This document shows positions 25,221 to 34,884 of a DNA stretch of 64,000 nucleotides, piece by piece. The stretch spans positions 16,467 to 80,466 of the forward strand of contig JASLAX010000011.1 in the NCBI GenBank assembly GCA_030146875.1. Direction: 5' to 3'. A model generated the notes under the pieces. It was not told the DNA's origin. It saw only the letters and a program-made list of their open reading frames with translations, and ran no database searches. This stretch comes from Longimicrobiaceae bacterium. Lineage in GTDB: Bacteria; Gemmatimonadota; Gemmatimonadetes; Longimicrobiales; Longimicrobiaceae. The translations under genes and the position numbers were made by a program. Each line of letters begins with the position of its first letter. The first letter of the stretch is position 1.

Positions 25221-25823
25221 TCAGGCGGAGAGAAGCTCCCCCAGGCGGTCCAGGCGCGCCTTCCAGCCGTTGCGGGTGTCCTCCACCTTCTCGGGGCCGG
25301 CCAGCTTGAGCTGGTCCACCGTGACCTGGCTCTTGGCCTCGCCCTTGGCGGTGAAGCGCACCTCGATGGGCGACCCGTCGCTCCAGGTGCCGCGGAGCGA
25401 CTTGGGCGGCGTGGTCTTGCGGATGGTGAGCGAGCGGCCCAACCAGCGGACGCGGGCGGACTCGTCGGCCCAGGCGCTCCAGAGCGCGTCCACCGCCACC
25501 GGGTAGGTGCGGCTCACCGACACGCTCCAGCCGTCGGCGCGCTCGTTGGTGGCGCGCAGGCCGCGCATGCGCTCGTAGCCCACCGTCACCATCTGCGCCC
25601 ACCACCCGCTCACCTCGGGGTGGTCGGCGGCCACGCGCGCGGCGATCTCGCGGTGGGCCAGCTTGGAGACGCCGGCTGCGTCCAGGGTCTTCCCCCACTC
25701 CTCCCAGCTCCGGCCGGTGGCCTTGCGCACGGCCTCGTCGGACACGGGTGGCGCGGAGTCGCGCTCCCCGGCCTCCTGGCGGCCGGTCTCCTCGGCGGTG
25801 CGCGGCGGACGGCGGCGCTTCAT
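25221..25823 (-). CDS. DUF4287 plus SRPBCC (AHSA1-like) domain protein
   Basis: The 200-residue protein has an N-terminal charged tail, then a DUF4287-like helical unit (VRKATGRSWEEWGKTLDA ... HREIAARVAADHPEVSGWWAQ), and then an AHSA1-type START/SRPBCC domain from about residue 95 (VSVSRTYPVAVDALWSAW). SRPBCC domains bind hydrophobic ligands or act as co-chaperone-like modules; no enzyme function is implied. The ATG at 25823 overlaps the stop of the LURP-one-like gene (ATGA), so the two are coupled. A hairpin follows. Confidence 0.85.
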   Translation of the reverse strand: MKRRRPPRTAEETGRQEAGERDSAPPVSDEAVRKATGRSWEEWGKTLDAAGVSKLAHREIAARVAADHPEVSGWWAQMVTVGYERMRGLRATNERADGWSVSVSRTYPVAVDALWSAWADESARVRWLGRSLTIRKTTPPKSLRGTWSDGSPIEVRFTAKGEAKSQVTVDQLKLAGPEKVEDTRNGWKARLDRLGELLSA

Positions 25824-26407
25824 CCGCGCGACCGCTCCAGCAGGAGCAGCATGATGGTGGACAGCACCACGATCGTGCGGTCGGCCTCGCCCAGCTCCTC
25901 CATCTGCTCCAGCTTGTACTTCCCCTCCATGAACGCCGCCTGCTTCTCCAGGCGCAGCAGGGGCTCGCCCGTCATGCGCTGCACCACGTACGCGGGGTGG
26001 AACAGGTACCCCGTGAACAGCCCCAGCACCGGCACGTCGCCCAGCAGCGCGTCGAACACCTTGGTCCAGGGGTTCGCCTCGCGGATCTCGGCCACCACGT
26101 CTCCGCCCCGGAACACCTCGTAGTGCGCGCGCCACAGCGACCGCCCGCCCTTCCGCCGCACCCCGCCCAGCGCCTCGCCCGTGCCCGCCGCCGTGAAGTG
26201 GTAGCTCGCCGACCAGTCCAGCACCCGGTCCGCCGCGATGGTGTAGAGCGGCCGCGTCTGCTCCCGGTCCGCGAAGACCGTCACCGCCTCCTTGAGCTTG
26301 AACGCCTTCTGCTTCACGTAGAAGACGAGCTGCCCGGCCGCGTCCGTGATGGACACCTGGGGCGACACCGCCATGATCTTGAAGCGCAGGTCGAGTGGGA
26401 AGCGCAT
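25820..26407 (-). CDS. LURP-one-related (Tubby-like fold) protein
   Basis: The 195-residue product resembles the LURP-one/Tubby-like C-terminal fold: MRFPLDLRFKIMAVSPQVSI, then VFYVKQKAFKLKEAVTVFAD, then the IAADRVLDWSASYHFT strand, and a hydrophobic C-terminal helix TIVVLSTIMLLLLERS that may insert in the membrane. Bacterial members are poorly characterised and sometimes lipid-associated. The ATG at 26407 fits the domain start. Its stop overlaps the DUF4287/SRPBCC start, and the MBL gene is divergent across a 167-bp gap. Confidence 0.78.
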   Translation of the reverse strand: MRFPLDLRFKIMAVSPQVSITDAAGQLVFYVKQKAFKLKEAVTVFADREQTRPLYTIAADRVLDWSASYHFTAAGTGEALGGVRRKGGRSLWRAHYEVFRGGDVVAEIREANPWTKVFDALLGDVPVLGLFTGYLFHPAYVVQRMTGEPLLRLEKQAAFMEGKYKLEQMEELGEADRTIVVLSTIMLLLLERSRG

Positions 26408-26574
26408 GGTGCTCCGAGCGGGGGAGGGATGGGCGCGCCCCGGGCGAGGGCGGGACAGAAGGGCAAAATAGCGCCCGCGGGCTGCGTCCGAAAGGCGCTG
26501 CGTCCGGACGGGCGTGCCGCTTGCAGCCGCCGGGGCCCGCGAACCGACGACCCCTGCACAGGGAGGCGAGGCGG

Positions 26575-27558
26575 ATGGAGACGACGATGACGCCGGGCCG
26601 GTCGGGCGCCGCCGCGGCGGCGCTGGTCCGCGACCCCGACGGGCTCACGCACGTGACGGGCGACGTGGGGCAGCTCCGCACGGCAATCGTGAACCTGTTC
26701 CTGGTGGGGATGCCAGGCGCCGGCGACGGGGGGTGGACGCTGGTGGACGCGGGGATGCACGGCTCGGCGGGCACCATCCGCCGCGCGGCGGAGCGGCGCT
26801 TCGGCGCGGGGGCGCGTCCCGCCGCCATCGTGCTGACGCACGGGCACTTCGACCACGTGGGCGCCCTGCGCGAGCTGGCGGAGGGGTGGGACGTGCCTGT
26901 CTACGCGCACCCGCTGGAGCTGCCCTACCTGACCGGTCGCTCGGAGTACCCGCCGCCGGACCCCACCGTGGGCGGCGGGGCGATGGCGGCGTTGTCGTGG
27001 ACGTACCCGCGCGGCCCCATCGACCTGGGGAACCGCGTCCGGCCCCTGCCCACCGACGGCACGGTCCCGGGGATGCCCGGCTGGCGGTGGATCCACACCC
27101 CCGGCCACACGCCCGGCCACGTCTCCCTGTTCCGCGAGTCCGACCGCGCGCTGATCGTGGGCGACGCGTTCGTCACTACGAAGCAGGAGTCGATGATGGC
27201 GGCGCTCTCGCAGCGGCCGGAGCTGCACGGGCCGCCGGCCTACTACACGCCGGACTGGCCGTCCGCCCGCCGCTCGGTGCGGGAGCTGGCGGCGCTGGAT
27301 CCACTGGTGATCGCCACCGGCCACGGAGTGCCCATGCGCGGTGCGGCCATGCGCGGCGCCCTGCACCTGCTGGCGCGCGACTTCGACGCGCTCGCCATCC
27401 CCCGCCACGGCCGCTACGTGGACACGCCGGCCGTGGCGGACGCGAGCGGCGTGGTCTCCGTTCCGCCCCCGTCCCGGCACCAGACGCGCACCATCCTGCT
27501 GGGTCTGGGGGGCGCGCTGCTCGCCGGCGCCGTGGTCGCGAAGGCGCTGCGCCGCTGA
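26575..27558 (+). CDS. Metallo-beta-lactamase-fold hydrolase
   Basis: The 327-residue protein contains the zinc-binding series of the MBL superfamily: THGHFDHVG at about residue 88, HTPGHTPGHVS at about 180, GDAF at about 200 and a late GHG. The HTPGHTPGH form is common in glyoxalase-II-like and quorum-quenching-like members; substrate is unknown. The C-terminus carries a hydrophobic stretch (LLGLGGALLAGAVVAKALRR) that could anchor the membrane. The ATG at 26575 follows a gggaggcgagg ribosome binding site and is preferred to a long Arg-rich extension. Confidence 0.9.
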   Translation: METTMTPGRSGAAAAALVRDPDGLTHVTGDVGQLRTAIVNLFLVGMPGAGDGGWTLVDAGMHGSAGTIRRAAERRFGAGARPAAIVLTHGHFDHVGALRELAEGWDVPVYAHPLELPYLTGRSEYPPPDPTVGGGAMAALSWTYPRGPIDLGNRVRPLPTDGTVPGMPGWRWIHTPGHTPGHVSLFRESDRALIVGDAFVTTKQESMMAALSQRPELHGPPAYYTPDWPSARRSVRELAALDPLVIATGHGVPMRGAAMRGALHLLARDFDALAIPRHGRYVDTPAVADASGVVSVPPPSRHQTRTILLGLGGALLAGAVVAKALRR

Positions 27559-27582
27559 CGGGCGTCGTCCGACGATGAAAGA

Positions 27583-27611
27583 GGGGGCCGCGGCGACTCG
27601 CCGCGGCCCCC
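27583..27611. terminator. 11-bp hairpin between convergent genes
   Basis: Arms 27583-27593 and 27601-27611 pair perfectly. It lies between the MBL gene (ends 27558) and the convergent 52-aa gene (ends 27619), so it is likely shared. Confidence 0.7.
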
Positions 27612-27618
27612 CGCTCGC

Positions 27619-27777
27619 TCAGAACACCGCCAGCGCGATCACGGCCAGCGCCGCCGCCACGGCGATGATGGCGATCATCCCGGTGGAGAGCCCCAGCCGG
27701 GTGGAGCGCGGGTCGCCGAGCTGCGTCGACTCGCGGTCCTCGGGGGTGTAGCGGTTGGGATCGGGTCCGGATGCCAT
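27619..27777 (-). CDS. Small single-pass membrane protein, 52 aa
   Basis: ATG 27777 opens a 52-residue product with a polar N-terminus (MASGPDPNRYTPEDREST) and one clear C-terminal transmembrane helix (GMIAIIAVAAALAVIALAVF). It is terminated by a hairpin shared with the MBL gene. The polar-then-TM layout is like many small tail-anchored proteins of this phylum. I cannot assign a function. Confidence 0.6.
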   Translation of the reverse strand: MASGPDPNRYTPEDRESTQLGDPRSTRLGLSTGMIAIIAVAAALAVIALAVF

Positions 27778-28135
27778 GGCTCGCTCGGGTTCGGGTTCAC
27801 CCCCGTCCCGGGCAATCCCCGCGCCGCGGCATCCGTTCGGTGTCCTCCGCGGACTCCGTGACCTCGGTGAGCTCCCTCTCCGTACGCGACGGAAGTCCGC
27901 AGCCTTTCGAAACGCGCCCCGGGCGACGTTTTCCACGCGGAGACGCGGAGGACGCGGAGACGCGGAAACCACGATGCGGAAGCAGCGGCCGCCGTCCGCG
28001 TCGGGTACCGTCGCAGCCCAAAACTCCCTGAACTCCCTCCCGTCGTTCGTCGCCGGCTATCCAGACGGCAGTCCGCGGCTCCCGGCTCGCACGGCGGGCG
28101 ACGTTCTGGTGGAAGAGTTTTGGGAGTTGGGGAGT
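27778..28135. repeat. Intergenic mosaic of CGCGGAG and GGGAGTTCAGGGAGT repeats
   Basis: No gene is supported in these 360 bp. At 27934-27968 are iterations of acgcgga with spacer changes. At 28021-28040 is aactccctgaactccct, and at 28112-28148 an inverted, longer copy containing gggagttcagggagt. Related copies are at 43995-44062 and 58501-58530, and CGCGGAG-type copies at 51334-51438, 52027-52054 and 58608-58635, so these are dispersed palindromic elements. Confidence 0.75.
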
Positions 28136-29311
28136 TCAGGGAGTACGGATTCGGGGACGATTCCCGGTTTCAGCCGGTGGGGTGACCGCGCCGGGGGCGG
28201 CGCGCTTCACGTCGTAGAGGCGCAGGACGCGGCGCAGGCGCTCCTGGTCTCCGGGGGAGACGGGGCGGGGAAGCTCGCAGGTGCGGGTGCCTAGCCGCAT
28301 CTCCACGCTGTCGGCCAGGGCGGCGCGCCAGGCGGTGGCCCGCGCGGCCGAGTCGGCGCGCGTCTCCAGCAAGCCCAGGTCGTGCACGATCCACGGCCCC
28401 CCGCCCCACGCGGAGTCTCCCGCGACAGAATCCGGAAGGAAGCGCAGCTTGCCCCACACGCCCCTGCTCGTCCGGTCCCCCGCCACCAGCGTGAGCCATA
28501 CCGAGTCGCCCTTCTCCTCCACCTCCGCGTAGAGCGCCGAGCGGGGACCGCGCAGCGCCCACTCCCGCACCGAGTCGCCGAGCGGCGGCGGGTGGCCCTG
28601 CCCCAGGCGGGTCAGCTTCCGCCAGTCCGGCGCGCCCGTCGGGTGGTAGCGGACGGGCGCGAGCCCGTACCTGACCAGCGCGGAGTCCCGGAGCACCTCC
28701 ATCTCCCCCATCAGCACCCGCTCCAGGGCCTCGCGCTCCACCTGAGGCAGGGCGCGAAGCTCCTCCACCGTGAGCGGTGCGGCGCGGAGCGAGGAGGCGG
28801 GCACGTACCCCAGCGAGTCGCCCCCGGCGGTGGTCACCAGCACGGTGTCCGTCCCGACGACGGCGCGCACCTCCGCCCCGGCGGGAAGGCGGGGGAGCGG
28901 CGGGTCCGCCACCCCGGGGCCGGACCGCAGGCGCGTCCGCTCCGTGACGTACCGGATCGCACCGGGCGCGGCGCGCTCGTCGGTCCGCACGAGCGCGGGG
29001 GCGGCGCACAGGTCCTTCTCCTTCGGTCCGGCCTGCGGCCTGGGGCCGCTGCACCAGGCGATGACGACGACGGCGATCACCGCCAGGACAGCCAGCCGCT
29101 GCCTGTTCTCCTCCGCCGGAGGCGGCGGGGCGGGCTCCGCCGCGGGCTCGGGCGGCGGAGGCGGGGGCGTCGGCTCCGGGCGCGGAGGTGATGGCGGAGG
29201 AGGAGGGGCGGCCGCGGGGACGTGGCGCAGGCGCGCGGCGCCGCACCGGTCGCAGACGCGCGGCGCGGCGCCGAAGCGGGAGCCGCAGTACTCACACTCG
29301 TAGAGCGGCAT
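28136..29311 (-). CDS. Zinc-ribbon, Pro-rich, membrane-anchored SH3-like protein
   Basis: The 391-residue protein begins with a zinc ribbon (YECEYCGSRFGAAPRVCDRC), then a long Pro/Glu-rich linker (about 30-65), a single transmembrane helix (RLAVLAVIAVVVIAW, about 72-87), and an extracytoplasmic part that starts with an SH3b-like domain (TRLRSGPGVADPPLPRLPAG). The remaining 200 residues are not recognised. The stop codon lies inside the dispersed GGGAGTT repeat at 28112-28148: the last residues RIRTP are followed by the TGA that the repeat supplies, suggesting the repeat inserted at the gene's 3' end. Role unknown, perhaps envelope sensing. Confidence 0.75.
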   Translation of the reverse strand: MPLYECEYCGSRFGAAPRVCDRCGAARLRHVPAAAPPPPPSPPRPEPTPPPPPPEPAAEPAPPPPAEENRQRLAVLAVIAVVVIAWCSGPRPQAGPKEKDLCAAPALVRTDERAAPGAIRYVTERTRLRSGPGVADPPLPRLPAGAEVRAVVGTDTVLVTTAGGDSLGYVPASSLRAAPLTVEELRALPQVEREALERVLMGEMEVLRDSALVRYGLAPVRYHPTGAPDWRKLTRLGQGHPPPLGDSVREWALRGPRSALYAEVEEKGDSVWLTLVAGDRTSRGVWGKLRFLPDSVAGDSAWGGGPWIVHDLGLLETRADSAARATAWRAALADSVEMRLGTRTCELPRPVSPGDQERLRRVLRLYDVKRAAPGAVTPPAETGNRPRIRTP

Positions 29312-29422
29312 TCGCGCTGGGAGGAACGTGAGCGGGGGACGCCGGCGAGGGACGCTCCCCGCGGTCGTACGTGGGAGGGGCGGACGGCACCCTGCCGCCT
29401 CCGGTGAAAGACTCGCGCACGT

Positions 29423-30246
<824 letters not shown>

Positions 30247-30250
<4 letters not shown>

Positions 30251-30675
30251 GAGCACGCCTCCCGCACGGAGCGCAGGATGGCCTCGTAGCCGGTGCAGCG
30301 GCAGAGGTTGCCGGCCAGCCCCACGCGCACCTCCTCCGTCGTCGGCGACTCGCCCAGGGCGAGGGCGGCCATGATCATCCCCGGCGTGCAGATGCCGCAC
30401 TGCGCCCCGCCGTGCTCCGCGAACGCCTTCTGCAGCGGGTGGTCGCCGCCCAGGCCCTCGATGGTGACCACCTCCGCCCCCGCCACCTGCGCGAAGGGGA
30501 TCAGGCACGAGACGACGGGCTCGCCGTCCACCAGCACCGTGCAGGCGCCGCACTCGCCCTCGCCGCAGCCCTCCTTGGCGCCCGTCAGCCCGCAGTCGAC
30601 GCGCAGGACGTCGAGCAGGCGCGCCATGGGGTGCGCGGCGACGTCGGCGTCCGCCCCGTTCAGTCGGAAGCGCAC
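30247..30675 (-). CDS. Xanthine dehydrogenase family, [2Fe-2S] subunit
   Basis: The 142-residue protein contains both clusters: a plant-ferredoxin type CGEGECGACTVLVDG-like motif (residues about 40-55) and the alpha-helical AQCGICTPGMIMA plus NLCRCTGYEAI motifs. It delivers electrons from the molybdenum centre to FAD. GTG 30675 has a GGGAGG ribosome binding site and lies 16 bp inside the end of the catalytic subunit gene. The arrangement catalytic-FeS-FAD is read leftward with overlaps at both junctions. Confidence 0.92.
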
Positions 30676-32822
30676 GCGGCCTCCCGGTCGGCGGCGGTGA
30701 GCGCGGCGATCATCACCGACTCGGGGAGCGCGGGGATCTCGCGCACGTCCAGCCCGGCGTGGCGCAGGGCGTTCACCACCGCGGGCGCGGGGCCGTCGAT
30801 GGGCATCTCGCCCACCCCCTTGGCCCCGAACGGCCCGTGCTTCCCCGGCGTCTCCAGGATCACGATGTCCATGGGCGGCGTGTCCAGCGTGGTCGGGATC
30901 GTGTAGTTGGTCAGAGTGGGGTTGGCCATCCCCCCGCCGGTCATCACCACCCGCTCGTTGAGCGCCCACCCGATCCCCTGCAGCGAGCCGCCCTCGATCT
31001 GCCCGGCCACCATCCCGGGGTGGATGGCGCGCCCCACGTCCTCCACCGCCGTGAACTTCAGCGGGCGCACCTCGTAGGTGTCGGGGTCCACCTCCACCTC
31101 GGCCACGTTGCACCCCCACCCGTAGGTCGCGTACGCGTCGCCGCGGTAGTTGGCGTCGTCCCAGCGGACGTCGGTGGGGATCTCGTACTCCTTGGTGACG
31201 ACCAGGGGCCCGTTCGCCGCCACCCACTCCTGCGGGGAGAGGCCGCCGATCGTCTCCCGCATCTCCACGGCGCAGCGCTGCAGGATGCGCCCCACCACCA
31301 TGCAGGTACGCGATGCCACCGTGGGACCGCTGTCGGGCACCAGCCCCGTGTCGGGCAGCGCGGTGTGGACGTCCTCGTACGGGATTCCCAGCGAGTCCGC
31401 CACGATCTGCGCGTGCATGGTCCGCGTCCCCTGCCCGATCTCCGTGGAGCCGACCAGGATCTTCACGCCCTCCGCCGTGGCCTCCAGCGACGCCCTGGAC
31501 GCCAGGTGCACCTCGCCGCTGCCGGTGAAGCCGGAGCCGTGGAAGAAGAGGGAGAGGCCGATCCCGCGGCCGGTGCCCTTCCACGCCCGGCGCTTGGCGT
31601 GGAAGTCGGTGCGGCGCACCGCCTCCTCCAGCGCGGCGAGCGCGGCGCAGTCGTCGTGCATGACCTGGCCGGTGGCCGTGGTGTCGCCGGGGCGCAGGGC
31701 GTTCGCGCGCCGGAGCTCCACCGGGCACATCCCCAGCGCCTCGGCGATGCGCTCCATGTGCACCTCCACCGCGAACTGCGTCTGCGGCGCGCCGAAGCCG
31801 CGGAAGGCGCCGTTCGGGGGGGTGTGCGTCATCATGGCCCGCGCGTCGATGCGCACGTTGGGGCAGCGGTACGGGCCGGCGGCGTGGATGGAGCCGCGGG
31901 AGAGGACCACGGGGGAGAGGGTGACGTAGGCGCCGCCGTCCATCACCACGTCGATCTCCATCGCCGTCAGGCGCCCGTCGCGCGTCACGCCGGTGCGGTG
32001 GCGGACGATGGAGGGATGCCGCTTGGTGGTCGCCAGCATGTCCTCCACCCGGTCGTACACCATCTTCACCGGCCGGCCCGACTTCAGCGCCAGGAGCGCC
32101 GCGTGGCCCGCGATCAGGTTGGGGTACTCCTCCTTCCCGCCGAAGCCGCCGCCCGTCTCCGCCTGCACCACGCGCACCTTCTCCTTCGGAAGGCCCAGGA
32201 GGGGCACGAGCGCCTTGTGGACGTAGTAGGGGCACTGGATGGAGCCGACGACCGTGATCCCGCCGTCCGCCTCGGGGATGGCGACGACGCCGTTGGTCTC
32301 GATGTAGACGTGCTCCTGGTGCCCCGTGCGGTACTCGCCCTCCACCACCACGTCCGCCTCCGCGAAGCCGTCCTCCAACGACCCCTTCTCGATGCGGATG
32401 GTCTTCAGCACCACGGTGGACGCCTCGGGCTCCAGGACCGGCTCCTCCGCGTCGTAGTCGACCTCCACCGCGGCGGCGGCCAGCGCCTCGCGGTCCTCGT
32501 GCGCCAGCAGCAGGATGGGCTCGTGCAGGTGGCGCACCTCGGCGGCGGCCAGCGCGGGCTGGTCGGGCTCGATCAGGGTGATGACGTTGGCGCCGGGCAC
32601 GTCGGTGTGGTCCACCACGGTGAAGCCCGCGGGTTCGAACCCGAGGCGGACGCCGCGGATGCGGCCGCGGGCGACGGTGGAGCGTACGGTGCGCCCGTGC
32701 AGCATGCCGGGAAGCACCAGGTCGTGCACGTACAGGGCGGCGCCGGAGACCTTCTCGGCGGCGTCCTTGCGGGCCACGTCCCGGCCGACGGCGGGGTTCA
32801 CGGGCTGGGTGGGGTGCGACAC
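30660..32822 (-). CDS. Xanthine dehydrogenase family, molybdopterin catalytic subunit
   Basis: The 720-residue protein has the molybdopterin-binding landmarks: ETGGGFGGKEEYP (about 240), AFRGFGAPQTQFAVE (about 340), GSTEIGQGTRTMHAQI (about 465) and the catalytic Glu in GAKGVGEMP (about 690). The RGFGAPQ form is typical of purine hydroxylases as opposed to the CODH RGAGRPE, so xanthine/hypoxanthine oxidation to urate is likely. Start is GTG 32822. In context it would feed urate to the uricase operon at 11.8-15.9 kb, but the two loci are separate. Confidence 0.9.
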   Translation of the reverse strand: MSHPTQPVNPAVGRDVARKDAAEKVSGAALYVHDLVLPGMLHGRTVRSTVARGRIRGVRLGFEPAGFTVVDHTDVPGANVITLIEPDQPALAAAEVRHLHEPILLLAHEDREALAAAAVEVDYDAEEPVLEPEASTVVLKTIRIEKGSLEDGFAEADVVVEGEYRTGHQEHVYIETNGVVAIPEADGGITVVGSIQCPYYVHKALVPLLGLPKEKVRVVQAETGGGFGGKEEYPNLIAGHAALLALKSGRPVKMVYDRVEDMLATTKRHPSIVRHRTGVTRDGRLTAMEIDVVMDGGAYVTLSPVVLSRGSIHAAGPYRCPNVRIDARAMMTHTPPNGAFRGFGAPQTQFAVEVHMERIAEALGMCPVELRRANALRPGDTTATGQVMHDDCAALAALEEAVRRTDFHAKRRAWKGTGRGIGLSLFFHGSGFTGSGEVHLASRASLEATAEGVKILVGSTEIGQGTRTMHAQIVADSLGIPYEDVHTALPDTGLVPDSGPTVASRTCMVVGRILQRCAVEMRETIGGLSPQEWVAANGPLVVTKEYEIPTDVRWDDANYRGDAYATYGWGCNVAEVEVDPDTYEVRPLKFTAVEDVGRAIHPGMVAGQIEGGSLQGIGWALNERVVMTGGGMANPTLTNYTIPTTLDTPPMDIVILETPGKHGPFGAKGVGEMPIDGPAPAVVNALRHAGLDVREIPALPESVMIAALTAADREAACASD

Positions 32823-32932
32823 GAGAGGTGCGCCTCGGGGTGGGCGGTGCGGACGCGGGGGCGGGCCGGGGCCCGCCTCCGCTAGATAAGGATACGCCGG
32901 GAGAAACGCAACCGGGGCGCGCGCCGGAACGG

Positions 32933-32967
32933 GAGCGGGCCCCCGCCTCGTCGGCAGGGGCCCGCTC
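32933..32967 (-). terminator. Hairpin after the lytic transglycosylase gene
   Basis: Arms 32933-32943 and 32957-32967 give a perfect 11-bp stem. It lies 20 bp beyond the transglycosylase stop at 32988 and upstream of the xanthine dehydrogenase start, isolating the two units. Confidence 0.7.
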
Positions 32968-32987
32968 TCTCCGGCCGGGGGCGGAGG

Positions 32988-33926
32988 CTACTCGCCGTGG
33001 CCGCCGTCCGTCGCGGGGCCGGCGAGGCCGCCCTCCTCCAGGTCCGCGGTGGTGATGTCCTTCATCACCATCTCCACGTACCCGTTGTCGGGGTTGCCGC
33101 CCTTCTTGAGCACGCGGTCCACCGTGCCCGGCCCGCGGTTGTACGCCAGCAGCGCCAGGCGCGTGTCGCCGTCGTACTTGTCCATCAGCTCCTTCAGGTA
33201 CCGGAAGCCGATGCGCAGGTTGGTGTCGGAGTCGCGCAGGTCGTCGGTGGTGACGCCCGGCTCGATCCACTTGGCCGTCCCCGGCATGAGCTGGGTCAGG
33301 CCCACCGCCCCCACGTGGCTGGTCGCCTGGTCCTTGAAGGTGCTCTCGGTGCGCACCAGCCCGAACGCCAGGTCGGGGTCGATCCCGGCCTTCAGCGCAT
33401 GGTCGTGGATGCGCTCCGCGAGCGTGCGCTCCATCCGGTACGACGCGTAGCGATCCATGTTCTCGCGGATCTTGGCGTCGCGGGCGCTCTCGGCCCGGGC
33501 GGCGGTGTCCTGGTCGGCCTTGCGCCAGGCGTTGCCCACGGCCGAGTCGCTGATGCGGCCCGTGCCGCCGCCGAAGCCCAGGAGCTGCTCGTGCGACGGG
33601 TCCGTCCGGGCCGCGCCGCCGGCGTAGCGCGCCATGGCGACCGGCATGGCCGAGCCCGCGATCGTCAGGCCGATCAGGCCGTGGCGCACGGGGTTGCGGC
33701 GGATGCGCTCGATGGCGGACGGGCTGCGGCGGCGCAGCTTGGGGCCCTCGTCGGAGCGGCGCTCCGGACCGTCGAAGGCGCGGCGGTAGCGCACGTTCGG
33801 CGGCGAGGCGGGCGTGCCCCCGTCGTACGCGTGCGGCCAGCGGCGGCGCGCGCGGCCGATCGGGTGCACCGGCTCCGGTCGGTTCCTCTCCCAGGGCGGC
33901 GGCGGACGGCGGCGGCTGCGTTGCAT
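32988..33926 (-). CDS. Soluble lytic transglycosylase-like protein with membrane anchor
   Basis: The 312-residue protein has an Arg/Pro-rich N-terminus, a short hydrophobic segment (GLIGLTIAGSAMPVAM, about 85-100) that may anchor it, and a C-terminal SLT domain. The catalytic Glu is in FGLVRTESTFKDQATS (about 195), followed by GAVGLTQLMPGTA and ALLAYNRGPG. Such enzymes cleave the MurNAc-GlcNAc bond in peptidoglycan. The ATG at 33926 has a strong AAGGAGG ribosome binding site. It is monocistronic with a terminator after it. Confidence 0.92.
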   Translation of the reverse strand: MQRSRRRPPPPWERNRPEPVHPIGRARRRWPHAYDGGTPASPPNVRYRRAFDGPERRSDEGPKLRRRSPSAIERIRRNPVRHGLIGLTIAGSAMPVAMARYAGGAARTDPSHEQLLGFGGGTGRISDSAVGNAWRKADQDTAARAESARDAKIRENMDRYASYRMERTLAERIHDHALKAGIDPDLAFGLVRTESTFKDQATSHVGAVGLTQLMPGTAKWIEPGVTTDDLRDSDTNLRIGFRYLKELMDKYDGDTRLALLAYNRGPGTVDRVLKKGGNPDNGYVEMVMKDITTADLEEGGLAGPATDGGHGE

Positions 33927-34195
33927 CGTTGGTCCTCCTTGGTGCTCCCGCCGGGCCGTTCGGTCGCCCGGCGCCAGTGTTTGCTTCGAGCCCCGGGTAG
34001 TCGCACTTTATATGCCAGCCTGACAACGATTTACGGAGCTTGTACACGGCGGGCGTTCCCGTGGGGGAACGCGGGCGTGGCACGAGAGGTATGACCCCGA
34101 GCGGAGCCATGTTGCGCGCGGGCCCACTTTCCCTCATCTTTCGTCGTACGTCCCTCCCGCCCCTCCGCTTGCGACCCCTCCGACCCCCTCGCGCA

Positions 34196-34717
34196 ATGAC
34201 CGCGCGCCTGCGCTCGCTGTTCCTGATCCTGGTCGTCGTGGCCGCCGCCAAGGTGGTGGAGCAGGTGTACCGGTACTTCGCGTTCCGCGACGAGCGCGCC
34301 ATGGTGGTGGTGCTGCGCAACGGGCTGCTGGACTCCGGCGCCGAGGTCATGCGCACCAAGGTGCTCTCCGACTCGCTCCGCGCCATGATCGAGACCGAGG
34401 ACGCGGCGCTCGCCGAGGAGCTGCGGGTGCTGCAGCGTTACACGCGCGAGGCCCGCTTCGGGGGCCTGCCGCCGGCCACGTACGAGGCGTACCGCCGCGA
34501 CTTCTTCCGCTACCAGGAGCACATCGCCGTGCGCAACGAGCGGGCGCGGGGCCTGGACTCGATCATCGCGCGCAACCACTCCGCCGTGGACCGCTACAAC
34601 GCGCTGACCGCGCAGCTCCAGGGCATCGCCGCCCGCATGGGCGATCCCTACTACACCGCCCCCACCCCCCTGGAGGCCGCCGCCGAGCGGGGCGTGCTGC
34701 TCAAGCGCACCCCCTGA
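34196..34717 (+). CDS. Uncharacterised membrane-anchored coiled-coil protein
   Basis: The 173-residue product has an N-terminal membrane segment (LRSLFLILVVVAAAKVVEQ, about 5-23) and a helical remainder rich in Arg, Glu and Ala that reads as a coiled coil (LSDSLRAMIETEDAALAEEL). A conserved-looking DRYNALTAQLQGIAARMG stretch precedes the end. I do not recognise it. The ATG at 34196 immediately precedes the hydrophobic segment. A canonical terminator with T-rich tract follows, so the transcription unit is short. Confidence 0.78.
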   Translation: MTARLRSLFLILVVVAAAKVVEQVYRYFAFRDERAMVVVLRNGLLDSGAEVMRTKVLSDSLRAMIETEDAALAEELRVLQRYTREARFGGLPPATYEAYRRDFFRYQEHIAVRNERARGLDSIIARNHSAVDRYNALTAQLQGIAARMGDPYYTAPTPLEAAAERGVLLKRTP

Positions 34718-34739
34718 CGCACCCGCCCTCCCCCGACCA

Positions 34740-34780
34740 AGGCCCTCGATGCACGTCAGCGTCGGGGGCTTTCTCGTTTT
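34740..34780 (+). terminator. Rho-independent terminator
   Basis: Stem arms aggccctcga (34740-34749) and tcgggggctt (34762-34771) pair with two G-T wobbles and are followed by a T-rich run to 34780. It ends the 173-aa gene at 34717. Confidence 0.8.
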
Positions 34781-34884
34781 CCGCGGGTCGCGGTGCGCTC
34801 GGCCCCCGACAGGATGCGTGAAAACGTAGCCGGCTGACGGGTGGAACGATGTGGTGCGACGGACGAGGGCGGAACGCTCCTTGA

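Noticed and set aside
32629..32645. ggttcgaaccc resembling a tRNA T-arm
   Set aside because: It lies inside the molybdopterin subunit coding sequence with no other tRNA arms around it.
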